A DNA stretch of 64,000 bases, taken from Monarcha castaneiventris obscurior (lineage: Eukaryota; Chordata; Aves; Passeriformes; Monarchidae). The translations under genes and the position numbers were made by a program. The notes beneath the pieces were generated by a model. It had not been told where the DNA came from. It did no database searches and was given only the letters and a program-made list of their open reading frames with translations. Below, piece by piece: positions 37,641 to 51,558 of the stretch (position 1 is the stretch's first letter; the number at the start of each line of letters is the position of its first letter). The stretch spans positions 40,029,501 through 40,093,500 of the forward strand of contig JAMPIT010000575.1 in the NCBI GenBank assembly GCA_026261815.1, written 5' to 3'.

Positions 37641-39459
37641 GCTGACACTCTGAAATGTGGGTACCCATCAATGCATATTGCTGCCCAGCCCATGTGGCTG
37701 CTATTTCAAGAAATGCAGTGCATTACTTGGGCATTACTTTAAACAGCAATGCACCAAGTTTATATGAGCTAAATTCAAAGGCTTTTAGTCCCAATCCATA
37801 GCACTAGACTTTCTCTAGTTTCACTAATGCAAACTCACCACACCCAGGGAAGCAGATGAGCCACAGTGGTTCATGTTGGAAAGAAACCAGAATAAACCCC
37901 TTTTGTCACACCCTTTGGTAAATCCTTGGTAGGATAAACATATTCCCAGAAGTTATAGATTATTAATTACTTTAGATTTTGTGCTGTAACTATTTAATAT
38001 TTATTTACTTTCCTTTATTTACTTTTTTCCATAAATGAAGAAAAAGGACTTGTGTATCCATGAACAGTTATGTCTGAGTTCCGGAACACTTCATGTAGTA
38101 CACTGGAGGAATTGAAAAAACCTAATTTACAGTAAAAAAAAAAAAGCTAAGGCCTTTGTAAGTAAAATATAAACAGGAATGGGAAGAACAACACTGCAGA
38201 TCTAATTTGTTTTATTGATTCTGTTTTGGTATTGATTTTGTCTTATGTTTCTTTCTCTTACAAAGCTCTGCCTCTGCAAATAAACTTCTTTGTGACACGT
38301 TCATATTGATAGCATAATATGGTGTGCAATATAAAAAATAGGTTTGTGAGGCAAGTGACAAGCTTTAACATCTGGATATGGAGACACTTATGTGACACTG
38401 CCTATCTGAGGTGGGATTTTAGGATCAGTTCATGTTATATAGTATGTCTTTCAGATACACTAGATTACAGTTTTCATGTTTATATTTCTGTATTTAGTGA
38501 CACAGACAACTAAGATTACAGTTTCCATAACTATTTTTCCTAGTTGTGATGTTTTTCATAAAGATATTGAATGGTATTTTACCTATTTATTTTTCTCTAG
38601 TGAGAAAACCACTTTTGAAATGAAATCTTTAAAACTAGACCAATATGATAAAATAAATATAGTACCAATAGAATAACCTGCAGAGCTGTGAGCTCATTCA
38701 TAGGTTTCCTACACAAAACTATCCACACTGTTTTTACATGGCTAGCTATGCTACCAGTAAAACAGAAATACCTACTCAGATATTTACTCATAGTTGTCAC
38801 CTGTAATCACACTTGTAATATATCTGTGAGCACATTTAGATAAACACAAACTCATGGATTGACTTCAGCCTAGAAACCATAACTTCATGCTGCTTTTCTG
38901 CTTGTCATAGATTGAATTCCTGTCTATCATCGCCTGTCTGCTTAGTCATATTTCATGTAGAAGTGATGCTGTATTTCTAGGCTGTTGTTTGACAGGTCTC
39001 TACCCAAGACATGTTTCTTTAGTTTACGTTTCTACCACATATCTCAAGGAAATTACTGGGCAATGGACACTTTTAGTTTAGTACAGTAACAGTCTTTAAT
39101 AATAATCATAATAATCATCATAATCATCATCATCACATTTTTAACTATTTGGAGAAAAAAATAATTTCACTGCAAAGCATGTATTTGTTAACAAGAGCAA
39201 TATTATTTTCTTTTATTTTAATAATATTTTTATTTGTATTTATCCGAAAGTAAGGTGATTTTTTCACCATTCCTTTAGTGATTCCATATCTGAGAGATAC
39301 CTTAGAATTAGGTTTTAAAGAAAAACTTGCCCTACTTAAAGACAACAATTTACCAAATGCTAGTAGCAAGGTGCTTTGTATCCTGCAGCAAAAGGAATAG
39401 TATTTTAAAATACAGTTATAACATTATAGCTGTATTTTAAAACATTTATTTCAAGATTC
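37641..39459. other. Unique AT-rich DNA between two LTRs, no gene recognised
   Basis: No retroviral internal sequence lies between the type B LTR and the type A LTR, which face in opposite directions, so they are not a proviral pair. A TAA/TCA trinucleotide tract is at 39098-39136. Confidence 0.7.
39098..39136. repeat. TAA/TCA trinucleotide microsatellite
   Basis: About thirteen trinucleotides alternate between TAA and TCA, as if one trinucleotide array had been partly converted by point change and then re-expanded. Confidence 0.88.
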
Positions 39460-40038
39460 TGTCCTGGTTTTGTCTGGGATAGAGATAATTTTCTTCCTAG
39501 TAGCTGGTTCAGTGTTCTGTTCTTTCATTTAACATGTGAATAAAGCTATAACACTGATGTTTTAGTTGTTGCTGAGCAGTGCTTACTTTAAGTCAAGGAC
39601 TTTTCAGTGTTTCATGTTCTGCCAGTGAGGAGGGACACAAGAATCTGGGAAAGAACATAGCAGGGACAGCTGACCTGAACTGGCCAAAGGGATATTCCAT
39701 ACCACAGAATGTCATGCCCAGTATGAAAACTGGGTCGAGGTGGCCGGTAGGAGCCCATCACTGCTGGGGGACCAGCTGGGCATCAGTCAGCAGATGGTGA
39801 GCAATTGCATTGTACATCACTTGTGGGTTTGTTTTGTTTTTTTTTTCCCTCTCTCTTTCTGTTATCTCCCATTTCATTGCATTATTATTAATAATATTAA
39901 TATTTTATTTCCATTGTTACCTGTTCTCATCTCAATCTATGGAGTTTACCTTTCTTCCAATTCTCCCCACCTGGGTGAATGGGGGTGTGAGTGAGCAGCT
40001 GCATGATGCTTTGCTTATGTTGGGGTTAAACCATGATA
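39460..40038 (+). mobile_element. Solo LTR of an avian endogenous retrovirus, type A, plus strand
   Basis: Starts TGTCCTGGTTTTGTCTGGGA and ends with TTAAACCATGATA, so the usual terminal CA has become TA. In the middle are 'gagcaattgcattgtacatc', a family hallmark downstream of the promoter, and a decayed TATA box (TATGAAAA at 39722-39729; the family normally has TATATAAA). The order of blocks is the mirror image of the copy at 11001-11587. The flanking bases (GATTC and GTTCT) do not form a clear duplication. It is a solo LTR: no primer-binding site or coding region follows. Overlapping plus-strand ORFs of up to 93 codons are not genes. Confidence 0.9.
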
Positions 40039-43000
40039 GTTCTCATATCCAATCCTGTAACATACATCTTTTTGAGATATTCATGGTCTAGCAGACAGAA
40101 ATTACTCACCTTGTTTTATTCTTGCTAGGAGAATGCCTGCTAGATAATTTGAAGGTTTTATTTATATGCACAGTGTAAAATTTCTGTGTTGAATGAACCG
40201 AACTATCTTAGTATGTTATTCAACACTGAAAATCCCGTAGTAATAGAACAAACATTATTAGTTAACAGTTTAGCGGTCCTTGGTTTTAACATTTGTTCTC
40301 AGGTATGTAATTGAAAAGTGTGTGTTATTGTGGTTGTAAAAGAACACACACATTTCCTTATTTTCCTCTCATAGCACTGATTTCCTAGGTTTGTGGCTTA
40401 AAGAAATCCTGAACCATCTTTAAAGAGAATGTATACCTTATTTTCTAGAGTTTTCATTTATGCTTAAGGAAAGATTTATTCTCTGAAGCACTGTTCTGCA
40501 AGAGTAAGGACAGGAAATTAATTTTAAGTATTTAAATAACAAGCTGTCAGGTAGGTGGGCAGATCTCTTTGGCAGGTACTTGATTCCAAAAACTGTCAAG
40601 ATTGATGTCATCTTTGTCATCCTAACAGGAATTTTCCTTTCCCACAAAGCAAGAATGCAAATCCTAAAACCCTGCATATAACATGAATTTTGTATTATAC
40701 TTTATTTCTTTCAGTTATTAAATAAATACAACTTAATGCTTCTGGCAGGTAGCTGAAAATGTGAATCTTGAGTTTCTTCCAGGTGCTTATTATGAAAATT
40801 GCTGTGAGTGATTGTTCTGTACCAGTAATCAAATGTTTTGGTGATGTTGTCTATCAGCCTATATTTTATGAAAGGAAATCAGTTCAATTTTCAGGAAGAT
40901 GCTTTGGAAAAAAAAACAAAACACAAAACCAGAAAGTTTTTTCCCACTTGAATTGTGTTTGTTCTTTATGAGAAAACACATTTGGCTCCTTTCAAAAACA
41001 AGTTTTGATTAGTACAAAAATTTTCAAAACACTGTCAACTTCTTAGAAAACCTAAAGATATTTAAGGACCAAAGTCACACTTAGAAGAGCAGCAATATGC
41101 ATGCATTAGTGTACTTGTAAATTTAGCACTATCAACTTTCCTTTCAGCTTGTAAAAATAAAACTAAAGTCTGCATGAGACAGATGTGTAAGAGTAACAGT
41201 TCTTTTATCTTTAGAGATGAAAGAAGTAGCAGTGTAGAATTAACTTTTCTGAGTTTTGGTTAATTATTCTCTGTTGTTGGAAATGTTTCAGTGATTTATT
41301 CTTTAGCTTTAATATTACAAGGACTTGATAAATATGGCATGAACTCATTTTCCAAGGCAGTTAATTTCAATAGGTCAGTACCTACACCTGGCTTAGTGAA
41401 AGAGGCAGTGAACTTATAGGTTAACTAAGCAAGTGATTTCCTTCTTTTTTGTATTTCTTTTGTCCAGACTGTAAAGTGCAACTGAAGAGTAAGTATTTGT
41501 AACTCCTAATCATATCAATTTGCATAAATCATTTAATCATGATGGAATATACTCTGAACTGTTTACTTTTTCACTTAATTGAAAGAAGAAACTTCTTCAA
41601 TATAAACCTTGAGTCCTAGGTTCTAATACTGTGAAGTCACTTAAAGAAACACTAGGTCTGAGAAGAGGCTGATAATTTCTCACTTGAAACAGAAGTTTAT
41701 GGATGTACAGAAGTTGCAGGGAGCTGTATTGCTCAAAAATACTTTTGCTTTTTCTTGATGATGACTAAAATAATCTTGAAAAAAGGCTTCTCCATGCTAA
41801 ATTTAAGGATTTTGAGATCTGCAAGGCATAGAAATATTAGATACTCAAGACTAAAAGTTTGAGAATTGAAACTTTCATAAGTTTCTTATGTAGAAGTCTC
41901 ATATTTAAAATGACTCCCCAGACAATTTTACTGTAACCACTGTATAGTAGCTTTTTAAAAGGATAAACTTATTCTTCTATCCACAGTTTTGCATCTAACA
42001 GACAGTCACCCAAGTACATGATTGACAGAACAATCTCAAATGTCAGCCATTCATCCCTATGAAGTGCTGATGCTGGACATGTACATGACTCCTTAAGGCA
42101 GTTGCAAAAATTCTCACCCAGCATGGATAAAAAATGGAGAAGTCAGACTAAGAGCAATGGAAAATGGCTCAGTAAAACTACTTTATTAATTATATAAACA
42201 TCATATTAAAAGGTGAAAAGTTTGGGGGATTTATGATCTCTATCTTAAAGACATCAACCAGCTCAGTTTAAAGTGTATGTGCCTCCATGTCTGTAAAAAC
42301 TTCAATCTTCGTTTTGACTGTACAATGTTGGGTTTAGTGATTTCCTGTGACAGCAAGTTTCGCTTCATGTTTGATAGATTGTTCAATATTGTCTTAGGAA
42401 GAAATAGCAAGCATCATAAGTGATTAGACTCTCAATTCATCTTAAGACACAAGAAAGAGTAGTGTTAAAATTGGCAGTGTAGTTTAATTATATAAGATTT
42501 CTTTTTTCTATGTGCAAGATAAAGTGACAAGATTTCGGGACTGGATATCAATAACTATTGTGTATATGCTTGAAAAGAGATTCCCAGTTCTAGAAACCTT
42601 TTTCACTAACTTTTATCCCAGTACCCCTCTTGCTCCCAAAATCATAAACTGTAAGATGGGTTTTGCATCTTGAACCTGTCACAAGCATGAAGTTATTTTC
42701 TGGAATTGATTAATAATATCTGGCCCTGTGCCAGTGAGAAGGAACATTGTTTTCCATCCCCTCCCATGTAGAAGACAGGCATTTGTGCTCCCAGTTTGTA
42801 AGGCCACTTGCTAACGATGTGCAACTCAGAAAAACCTCTTGAATACAGCAGTGCCAGTTTAATTTAGGCATAGTTCTTATCAATGCTTTTGCAGATGCTG
42901 TAGGCAATAAGCCATGTGAGTCCCTTACAGAACTTTCCAAATTACATTCCAAGTCTCAGTGATGGGAGTGAAAGCATTCTTCACGGCCATGGCCCCTCCA

Positions 43001-45515
43001 AAACCCTTGGCTAAGTACAGTTTGTTTTTAAAGCAGACCTACAATGCTACTGTTTATAAAGCTCTCCAAAAAGTGATGGAGGACTCAAAGTAATTTTCTT
43101 CCTATTGAAGTCTGATGGGTGAATAATAAAGACCAGATCTTTATTGCAAGACTAAGATACAGACATTTCACATCTGTTCCAATGCACAGATTCAGGAAAA
43201 AGCAATGTGTGACACTGGATCACTCAGTGTGTTGCATTTTGGATTTTGCTGTGTAAGAAGCTGAAGAAAAACAGCATGAGTGAATCCTACTTTCTAGTCA
43301 CTGGGCTTTATCTATTGCCACACCATTATGCTGCAACTGCTTTCAGTGTCACTGCCACCAGTGATTCTTCACAGGAGGAGGGTGTTTCTGCACAACCTCA
43401 CATTAGCGTTCACCTCCATTCTTTTGCCCCAGCTCACCTCCAGCCTTCCCTGAGCTACTGCAGAAAGGCAGCCAAAAATTGATAACTTTAAATTGTAGAG
43501 ATATCTGAAGATTACAGGAAGAAATGTCTCACATCCATTTTTTTTTTTGACTTCTGTCTGGTCTAAGCAATTTTATCAGGAGGGCTCACTTTGGACAGCA
43601 AATTGCAAGTAAAGAATATTATTTCAAAGAGTTTGAGAAAAGTTAGTACAATGCTGGGTCTCATTTAAGAACTGGAACAATTGTATCTCCACAACGTTTA
43701 CAGCCTAGACAGAAGGGGAGTATTTTTAACACAACACAAAGGTCTTCATACTTCTCTGGTACTTGCAGAAAAATGGAAAAGTAGAGAAAAGGAAGGCTTA
43801 CAGCAAAAAAAATGACTAGTGTAACCTTCAAAGAATGTTATTGTTTGAAGTGTTAGAAATTATTATAGAAACTTAAAGGTATGTTTACAGCTAGACACTC
43901 TCAAACAAATCATGAAATAGTAACAAGACAAAAAAGGGCTACCATGCCCACCACAGCACCACGACAGAATTTAGACTGGATGGCTGCTTTGACCTAGGGG
44001 CATTTATTCAAGATCAAACAAAGTTATGAAGTTCTTCCTGTAATATTATGCATCTATCAGTGTTTCAGCTGGCCAGTCTGTATCACTAGAACTTAATGCA
44101 AATGCAAAATTATGGAGATGCTGTGCTACCATCCATAAGAGAAGTAATTAAAAGTTTAAAATATCAAGACAAAAATAGTAATTTCTGTGGGTTTTTTTGA
44201 AAATAATCAGTTTCTTCAGTAATTCATCATGATGTTTTCCAACATCCTGTAAAAAGCACCATAGAAATCTTTCTTTATAGAAAGATAAGGTTTTAATTTA
44301 AAAGCACCATTGTTTTAGCCCTTTAAAGTTGCATTAGACAAAAGACCTGTAAATCAGACTCTATAATATTTAGGTCACTTATATTTTGGCTTTCGACTTG
44401 TCAGCTTCTTTAGTTTTTCATCACACCATTACCTGAACTCTCTGCATGTGTAGGAAGTATCAAGAGCACCCGGTTTTCCTGGATTCTTTATAATTTGCAA
44501 TCTCCTCTTCTTTTTGAAACCTGAAATGGAAAATATACATACACCTAATAATGTATTAGTTCACGGTTTTCACTCCCTTAGAACATGTAGTTCTAGAAAT
44601 GAGCACATACCTTACTCCATTTAAAGTGAATATTATTTTTCTTTTTCCAAATGGTAAAACAGAGGAGAAGACCTGATGACAGTAAATGGAAAGGCAAGAC
44701 CTATTTGGTTTTCAGGTTCATCCATCTAGAGTTATAGATAATACACGGAGAATTAAAGAAGAATCAGCTAGAGGCTTTTTTAGACAATATTCCTAGCTGC
44801 ATATTAAACTGAAAATTCATGAGATTGTACTGGAACCCTGAGACAATCTATAAGAAAAAAATAAAGAAAAAAATGCCATTTATTTGCAACCTGTCTGGTT
44901 GTTCATAAGAATTAGTGGTCAAGGTGTCTCATCAAATTAATTCAGTACTCTAAAAGCAATACTATACTTTCAGTGAAATCTTATATTTTCCACCTTTATT
45001 CCTCTCAGAGTCAAAACATGTTATAGGTTAATCTGAATTTTTGCCCACAGGATAGGAAAAATAATAAATGTATTGAAAAGCAGTAGTACTTTTTATTTAC
45101 TTTGCAGAGCTGTTTTTACTGCTATTCACAATCACTCTGTACATGTCCTCTAAAAAAATACAAATATGTATGTATCAGAATGCACCTTCCACTTGAAAAC
45201 CTGATAGATCATTCTTGGCAAGAAAGGAGAAAATGAAAGGGGGAAGACTGTAGTTATATTTAATTTCAGCCTCTTCCTAAGGCATACAAAATATTTCAGA
45301 AGATTTTTAAGGTCTGCATGGAGCAGAACACAGGTAAAATCTCAGCCAATGTCACAGAGCTTCCCCAAACACGTGTCTTATAAAAAAGAAATGCATACAT
45401 ATATAAATCAATATAAGGTGATAGTTAGGGTCTTACAAGTTTCAGAGAGAATAGCTAATGAGTTTTTTATTACAGTGACACTAAAATCAGTTATACAGAG
45501 ACTATGTGTGACTTC
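40039..45515. other. Unique AT-rich DNA, no gene recognised
   Basis: A 5.5-kb interval with no recognisable gene or repeat. A perfect 8-bp hairpin (44267-44286) and a T tract near 43541 are the only simple structures noted. Confidence 0.65.
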
Positions 45516-45600
45516 GAATGATCGTAGAATGGCTTGAGTTGGAAGGTATCTTAAAGATCATCTGACATTTCTGGTGACAATTCCATGTAAGGACAAGCAT
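45516..45600 (-). mobile_element. Short CR1 3'-end fragment, minus strand
   Basis: 'gatcgtagaatggcttgagt' followed by 'tggaaggtatcttaaagatc' is the reverse complement of the CR1 3' terminus (AAGATC...TTCCAA...ATTCTATGATC). After the 'gatcatct' block the similarity weakens quickly. It may continue to about 45720 as an older or rearranged piece ('gtgggctgcccctag'). Confidence 0.72.
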
Positions 45601-46859
45601 ACAGTTAAACCACAGCTGGAACTACAACTTGAGTGTCCAACACCTGCATTTAGAAACAGATGCTCAGCAGTGGGCTGCCCCTAGTTCACCCAGAGCCTTT
45701 CAAATTCCTCTTCTTTCAAAGGCTGACCTCACCTAGATTCAGAGGTTGGCTCCACAGTTCCTTTTATTCAAAGTGATACAACGCAGCAGCAAATTAATTT
45801 ATCTGCTCAGGTGATAGGTAACACACAGTAGGATCTCACCTTGGAGCAGTTGGAGTCCATGGGCACAAGTTATGATTTGTGTTAATACTCTTTTTATCCT
45901 TTAATACTCACAGACATACGCCCTCTGTTCCTTAGAAAGCACCATATCTTATCGTGCATTATGAATTAGATAATCTTGTTATTCATTTGCTAAACACACA
46001 GGCAAGCTGTAGTCATGGACTGCAATCCATTTAGTGCATGTTATGTACCTTGATATGCCATGTCTGAAGAATTTCTAGACCCCATGGCTACAATACAGGA
46101 CTTATGCAGCCATTGGTCAGAGTTTTGCTGTACACCAGGCATCCTGCTCATCGCTGCAACATGAAGAGCTTGCCAGTTGCACCACCCAGCTTTCTGTGGT
46201 TCCAAGTCCTTCATGACTTCAGCACTTAGATCTGATGTTTCCATGCCTGTGAAGCATCATAGTTGCCTATAGCTGAAATAACCTTGAATGACATAAAACT
46301 TATGATTCAGACAATTCATTTTATTGCTTGAAATGTCCTTGATATCAGGCTACCTGAAATTTTAAATTCACTCCTTTCTCAGGGAACAATATGACTTTTG
46401 TGCCACATAAAAACAGTGCAAAGGAACATAAATGTCTTTGTAAAATTATTTTTTATATTAAAAAAGTTAAAACCATTTAATAACCATTAAAAATAAGAAT
46501 CAAAATTGGTTTAGAATGCAGTAGTAAAATATTTAATTTTATTCCAAAGAGTTTTGGTTTCTAAATTATTATTAGTTGGCAAATAAATTCAAAAGATTAA
46601 TTTCTGTTCAGCTCATCTTTTTAGCTGACAGTCATTCCAAAAAGAAGTTCTCCACTGTCAAATTCTCTTTTGGCAACTCACAGTCTTAACATTTGCTGCT
46701 GACAATTGTTGACAAGGAATAATTATATTAGAAAGAGTCATTTATTTTCCATAACATTTAACTCTATGCAACAACAAAATAGCTATTTTGCACTCTCTCT
46801 GGGGATTTCCATATTTCAAATAATACTGAAAAGCACATGGGTCTTTTGGGGTGGGTGCA
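45601..46859. other. Unique AT-rich DNA, no gene recognised
   Basis: No gene or clear repeat. The first 120 bases may be a decayed continuation of the CR1 fragment. Confidence 0.55.
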
Positions 46860-47290
46860 CAAGAGGATTACAAACACTATCAGAAGGCTGCAGCATCTCT
46901 TCTATGAAAACAGGCTGAAAGAGCTGTCCTTGTTGATCCTGGAGAAGGCTCCGGGGAGAGCTTAAAACACTTCCAGTACCTAAAGAGGGTTACAGGAAAA
47001 CTGGAGAGGGACTTTTTACAAGGGCATGTAGTGATAGAACATGAGGTAAGGGCTTTAAACTGAAAGGGGCTAGTTTTAGACTAGATGTTAGGAAGAAATT
47101 CTTTCCTGTGAGAGTGGTGAGGCACTGGGACAGGTTGCCCAGCCAGGATGCCCCATCCCTGGAAGTGCTCAAGGCCGGGTTGGATGCAGCTCTGACAACC
47201 TGGCGTAGTGGAAGGTGTCCATGTCCACGTCAGGGGGGTTGGAATGAGATGATCTTACCAGTCCTTTCGTAACCCAAACTATGCTCTTGT
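46860..47290 (+). mobile_element. CR1 LINE 3' fragment, plus strand
   Basis: A 5'-truncated CR1 in forward orientation. Recognisable blocks in order are 'aaaacaggctgaaagagctg', 'ttgatcctggagaaggctcc', 'ttagactagatgttaggaag', 'aaattctttcctgtgagagt', 'ggtgaggcactgggacaggt', 'ccccatccctggaagtgctc' and 'gggggttggaatgagatgat'. It ends near 47290 with 'gtaacccaaactatgct'; the octamer tail is reduced to one poor copy. It has a complete 3' UTR order and is comparatively little diverged. The precise 5' end is uncertain by a few tens of bases. Confidence 0.94.
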
Positions 47291-50200
47291 TTACGATTAA
47301 TTGGCAGAAGATATGTAAAGCCCCAAGCTTTTGTAGGAACAATACCCTTAATACAATCACCTTCAACAATGACATTCTGAAGTGTTTTAATTGTCTAAAG
47401 TTTTGATTTTTTTTCAAACTGTCAGTAACTGTGACCTAACTTTCTTTTAGGAAAAGTAACATGAAAACACCATTGACCTAAATGTAAATGTAAAGAAAAA
47501 TAATTGTAAGTTAAAATAAAAATAATTCCTTCTTTTGGTGACTCTTAACTGTAGCAGGCTGTATTATGTCCCTTGTTTTTAACTCCAGTGGGTTTTGGCT
47601 GTTTGTACTGTAGAAGCTCTCAATAAAAACTTTTTGGCTTGCAGATTTTTTGTAGGTCTACAAACCTTTAGTATCAGTTTGCTGTTTTGCCAGTTGTCAG
47701 TAATATATCTGTGTCAGCTCTATTCATAAAGAAAGTTGTTTCACAAATATCTTTATGAATCTCTCATGCTCTGTTGTAAAAATGCAGGTCTGGCAGTGTG
47801 TTTTCTGAGATTGGACAGAACTGCAGTGCTCTGAGTATTGCATCAATTCTTCCAGCATCACTGACTGGGTGTTTCCTGTGGCTAATGGAAATCTCATTGG
47901 TGTATTGCTTGACCCCTTACTGGCTCAAAAATAACTACAAGAAAAATTCTATTTGCACTGTCATTCATATAAATTCTTTATCTCTTGGTAATGAAAATAC
48001 AATAGTGCCCTCCAAGATAATTTAGGATTTTGGTTTAGAAACTCTACAAACTCACATATTCTAAAATTCACATATTCTATTTCTTTGTATTTTTTACTTA
48101 TTTATCATATGCAAAGAATCTATTGATATTTTTAAATGAAAATTTATATTCTTTACAAAAACTGACTATTCCATGGTTTGGCTTTTCTTTCTGAGTCTTC
48201 AATAGCAATTTATCTTGTTCTCTGATAATATAATTCACTACTTTGAAAAAGTGTTGGCTAGAACATATTCTATTTTCAACCTCTTTTGTTTTAATGGTGC
48301 ATGAGTAGTCCTGTGTGTGGTCTTGTCCTGTACATTCATTTTTCATTCAGCTTTAATATTTTCACTTGTTTGTTTAAAAATAATTTTAACCCTTTTAGCA
48401 CGTTTTAATTGGAAAAACTGGAGCATCTTAATTTTAAGACAGCAGAAGATTCAAGTGTGTGAATTCTGCCATACAAATCTGTTTGCACTGATGACAACAT
48501 TAAGCAGCTAAAGCTTCCTTGATTGACAAAAAAACTCATGAAAATGCACTATGAACATTTTACACTTTTTTTAACCCCCCAAATTGCACTTTCATGCCTT
48601 TACCTCAGTCTGTGTACAAGTATTCATATGATTATGAAAAGGAAAATATTCTCGCCTATAAAGCACTGATATATTTTTAACAACTAGGGTGGGAGAAGAA
48701 ATTTGTCTCAGTCTTCTAGCATCTCTCTGCAGACAAATGCTCGTACATGAAAAGTTAATCCATCTGTTCCTACTTCTTTGAAGAGCTACTAATTTCTGTA
48801 ATGTGTAAAGATGTCTGTTCAGTTCTCTCTCCTCATAATCAGAATGAAGGCAATTAAATTCCTCCAGAATGCCCTAATAATAGCTTATTTTTCTCAGACT
48901 GAGCTGTTGACTGGTCTGGTTCCCCACCTTCTCTGTTTTCATTCATAGATCAAATACAAACCAACTACAGGGGCCTGTTACAAATTGGAGGCAGTAATTT
49001 GTTATATATCCTATTTCTTTAATAGGCCTTTTGAAGAGCTCTTCAAATAAGTAATACAGTGTGATCTGAATTTTTTTTTATTTAATCTTTTAAAAAAGAC
49101 AAAAATTAGTGTTACATGCATTGACAGTCATTTTTGCAAAAAGAAAGAATTTAGCTTCTTTAGCTTATAAAATCCTTCATTTAAGACAGCTTTCCAAGTG
49201 ATGTTTTCAAATATGTTACTGTACCAAGTTATGATTACAGTAAATAGCTGCTTCTGGTTACAGCTGGAGTTTTAAGTTGCAGCAGACATTTTAGCATTTG
49301 GAAATTACCCTCATCTGGTAATCTGCTTTCAGAGCAAAATTTCATTTCTATGGATGGATACATCAGTTAAGGATTAAGTATCATATTTAGATTCTGGATA
49401 TGTGCTTTATATCTCCTACTATAACAAAGATGCAATTTTCTCTAGATTTTCTATTGTTCCCTCTCTAAGGCTGCTGAGCAATATTTTTTGTTTCATTTGG
49501 TGTTTTTCAGTAATTTCCCCTTAAACTGATGTGGGGCTGCAGCTTCTCAAACTTACTATGAGAGAAATATATGCATAGTTTGAAGAAAATCCATACAGCT
49601 ATTTTTGATTCCTCAAAGAGAAAAGAATATGACTAATGAATGAAGATTTGTTAGAGGTGTCCAGTTAAAGTATAACCCTGTAAGATGTTCATGAGCACAC
49701 ATCTGAAATGCTAATTATGCTAGTCAGGTCATTTAGATAGGCGTTTGCTCAGTGTTCATTCTCAGAAATGGTTTGTAAAATCCAGAATACTGATGCTGTA
49801 GCGCAGTAAATAAATTATTTTTCTTGTCCCTCTAATGTATAATATGTCCCTTTGAGGTAGAGCCCCACACATAGAGGATTTTCTCAAGTTAAATATCAGC
49901 CTTTTACTGGGTTTGTGTGAACCAAAGACAGTTATCTGCAGTTCTGACAAAAAGTAGTTAATGTGGCAGGATCAGAAGGTTTCCCAGAGTATGTGTACAG
50001 CTCATGCTGGCTGCTGTTGTGGGTGTTTGAAGTGGTGCAGTGGAAGGTGTGTAGAAGTATCTATTCACAGAGGGTTCTGTGTGTGTGCAGCAGTTGTGTC
50101 AACCCTTGCTGTCTGTGACTCAACTCTGGTAGACAAAATAGCTCGAGATTCATCATGTTAGGGTTTGTTTCCTCCCAGAGGCTATGTTTGCAGCTGGTCT

Positions 50201-51530
50201 CCTTATGATTTTTAGTGATAAAAGTCCATATAAAACTGTAGTCAAAAACAGCATTTAAAGGTACTTTATTTTCTCTTAATACAGTGTTTTCAGATTCTCT
50301 TCAGTTTCTCATGCTTTTATCATCTAATGCGATTTTCGTCTCTGTCTAGTTGTAATAATTTGTTGCTAAAGGATTAGCAGAGGGAAAAAATCCAAGGCAA
50401 CGGTGACATGGATTACAAAATCTGTCTTAAAAACTCCATGGCTGCTCTCAATTAAGAAAAAAACAAAGTGCTAATAAGAACAGAAGATAGGACAACATTA
50501 TGATTTCATTTTGATGATTCATTTAATTTGTTTCCTTTTGCTGATAATGTTGATGCATGTGGTTTACGAAACACTTTTCAAAGTAGGAGCTTGTATATCA
50601 GTATCAATTTTCAAAGAGTTAAGAGTTTATTATTGATAACAAAGAGGAGGTGCCCAAATTAGACTTGTTTCTGGTTAAGAATTAGAAGATCTGACCAGAG
50701 CAGCCAGAAAAACACTAAGGATTTTTGCTTATCTATAACAATCCGTACTGAGATCAAAAATGTATCTTGAATATTTGATAAAATGGAGACAATCTTGGAA
50801 TTTGTAAGAAGGAAATGGGAAAGTTAGCAACCTGCCTAAGGAAAAATATATCCTAGAAAATAAAAATAATAATTTTTTAAAAGGATGAACTATTTTTAAG
50901 TGATTGTTTTTACAATAAAAAGAAAGTCCTTGATATTCTTAATAGAAAAGACATTCAGACATGGTGATGTGGGTGGGTGGCTAAGATAGTTTAAAAAATT
51001 AGTTCCTGTATCTCACTCTCTCATACTTTTAAACATGTTTTAATGGCAGTTTGTCATCACTGGGTGTTAGTGAAGATAATCAATGCAATATGTTCTTCAA
51101 GATTATTATGACACTTAATTCATGACTAAATAAATTATCTGATGTGTAAGAAAGAGCAGTTTTGGAGCTGCCACCCAATAAAATATTTAATCTCTGCTGC
51201 CATTTGTTTTTTTGATTGCTTTTTTCTTTCCTTTTTCTCTTTCAAAAAGGAGTTTTTGTTTGATTTTTTTGATTGTTTTTGGATTTATTAGTGAAGTTAT
51301 TGAAGTCATAATTTGTTTTATTAGAACACCTTATTTTAATCCTTCTTTATAACATCTCCAGTAATTTTATAGTCACTCTTTAGGAGGAATCACTAAAGCT
51401 AAAAACTAACAGACGAATAAATATTTAGAAGTACACTAAGTAGTTGCAGTCTCTTCATGTTTTAATATAGGAAGTGCAAGCCCTGTTCAGCTCCTGGAAA
51501 GGCTAAACATCTTGAAGTTTAAAATGTTGT

Positions 51531-51558
51531 GTTAGTTTGAATAAGTTAGTTTGAATAA
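51531..51558. repeat. Perfect 14-bp tandem duplication
   Basis: GTTAGTTTGAATAA occurs twice in direct succession without a mismatch. This looks like a recent small duplication rather than a microsatellite. Confidence 0.95.

Noticed and set aside
36994..37653. 219-codon plus-strand ORF, the longest in the window
   Set aside because: It lies antisense across the type B LTR and its GC-rich tandem array, which lacks stops in several frames on both strands. It has no known domain and no sign of codon constraint.
36559..40038. The two neighbouring LTRs considered as the ends of one provirus
   Set aside because: They belong to different families, face opposite directions, and have no retroviral genes between them.
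42700..42960. Stretch with somewhat higher GC considered as an old transposon
   Set aside because: I could not match it to CR1, an LTR or a SINE pattern with any confidence.
44267..44286. Perfect 8-bp hairpin (ATCTTTCT-TTAT-AGAAAGAT) considered as a small RNA or terminator
   Set aside because: Too short for a microRNA precursor, and such hairpins are expected by chance in AT-rich DNA.
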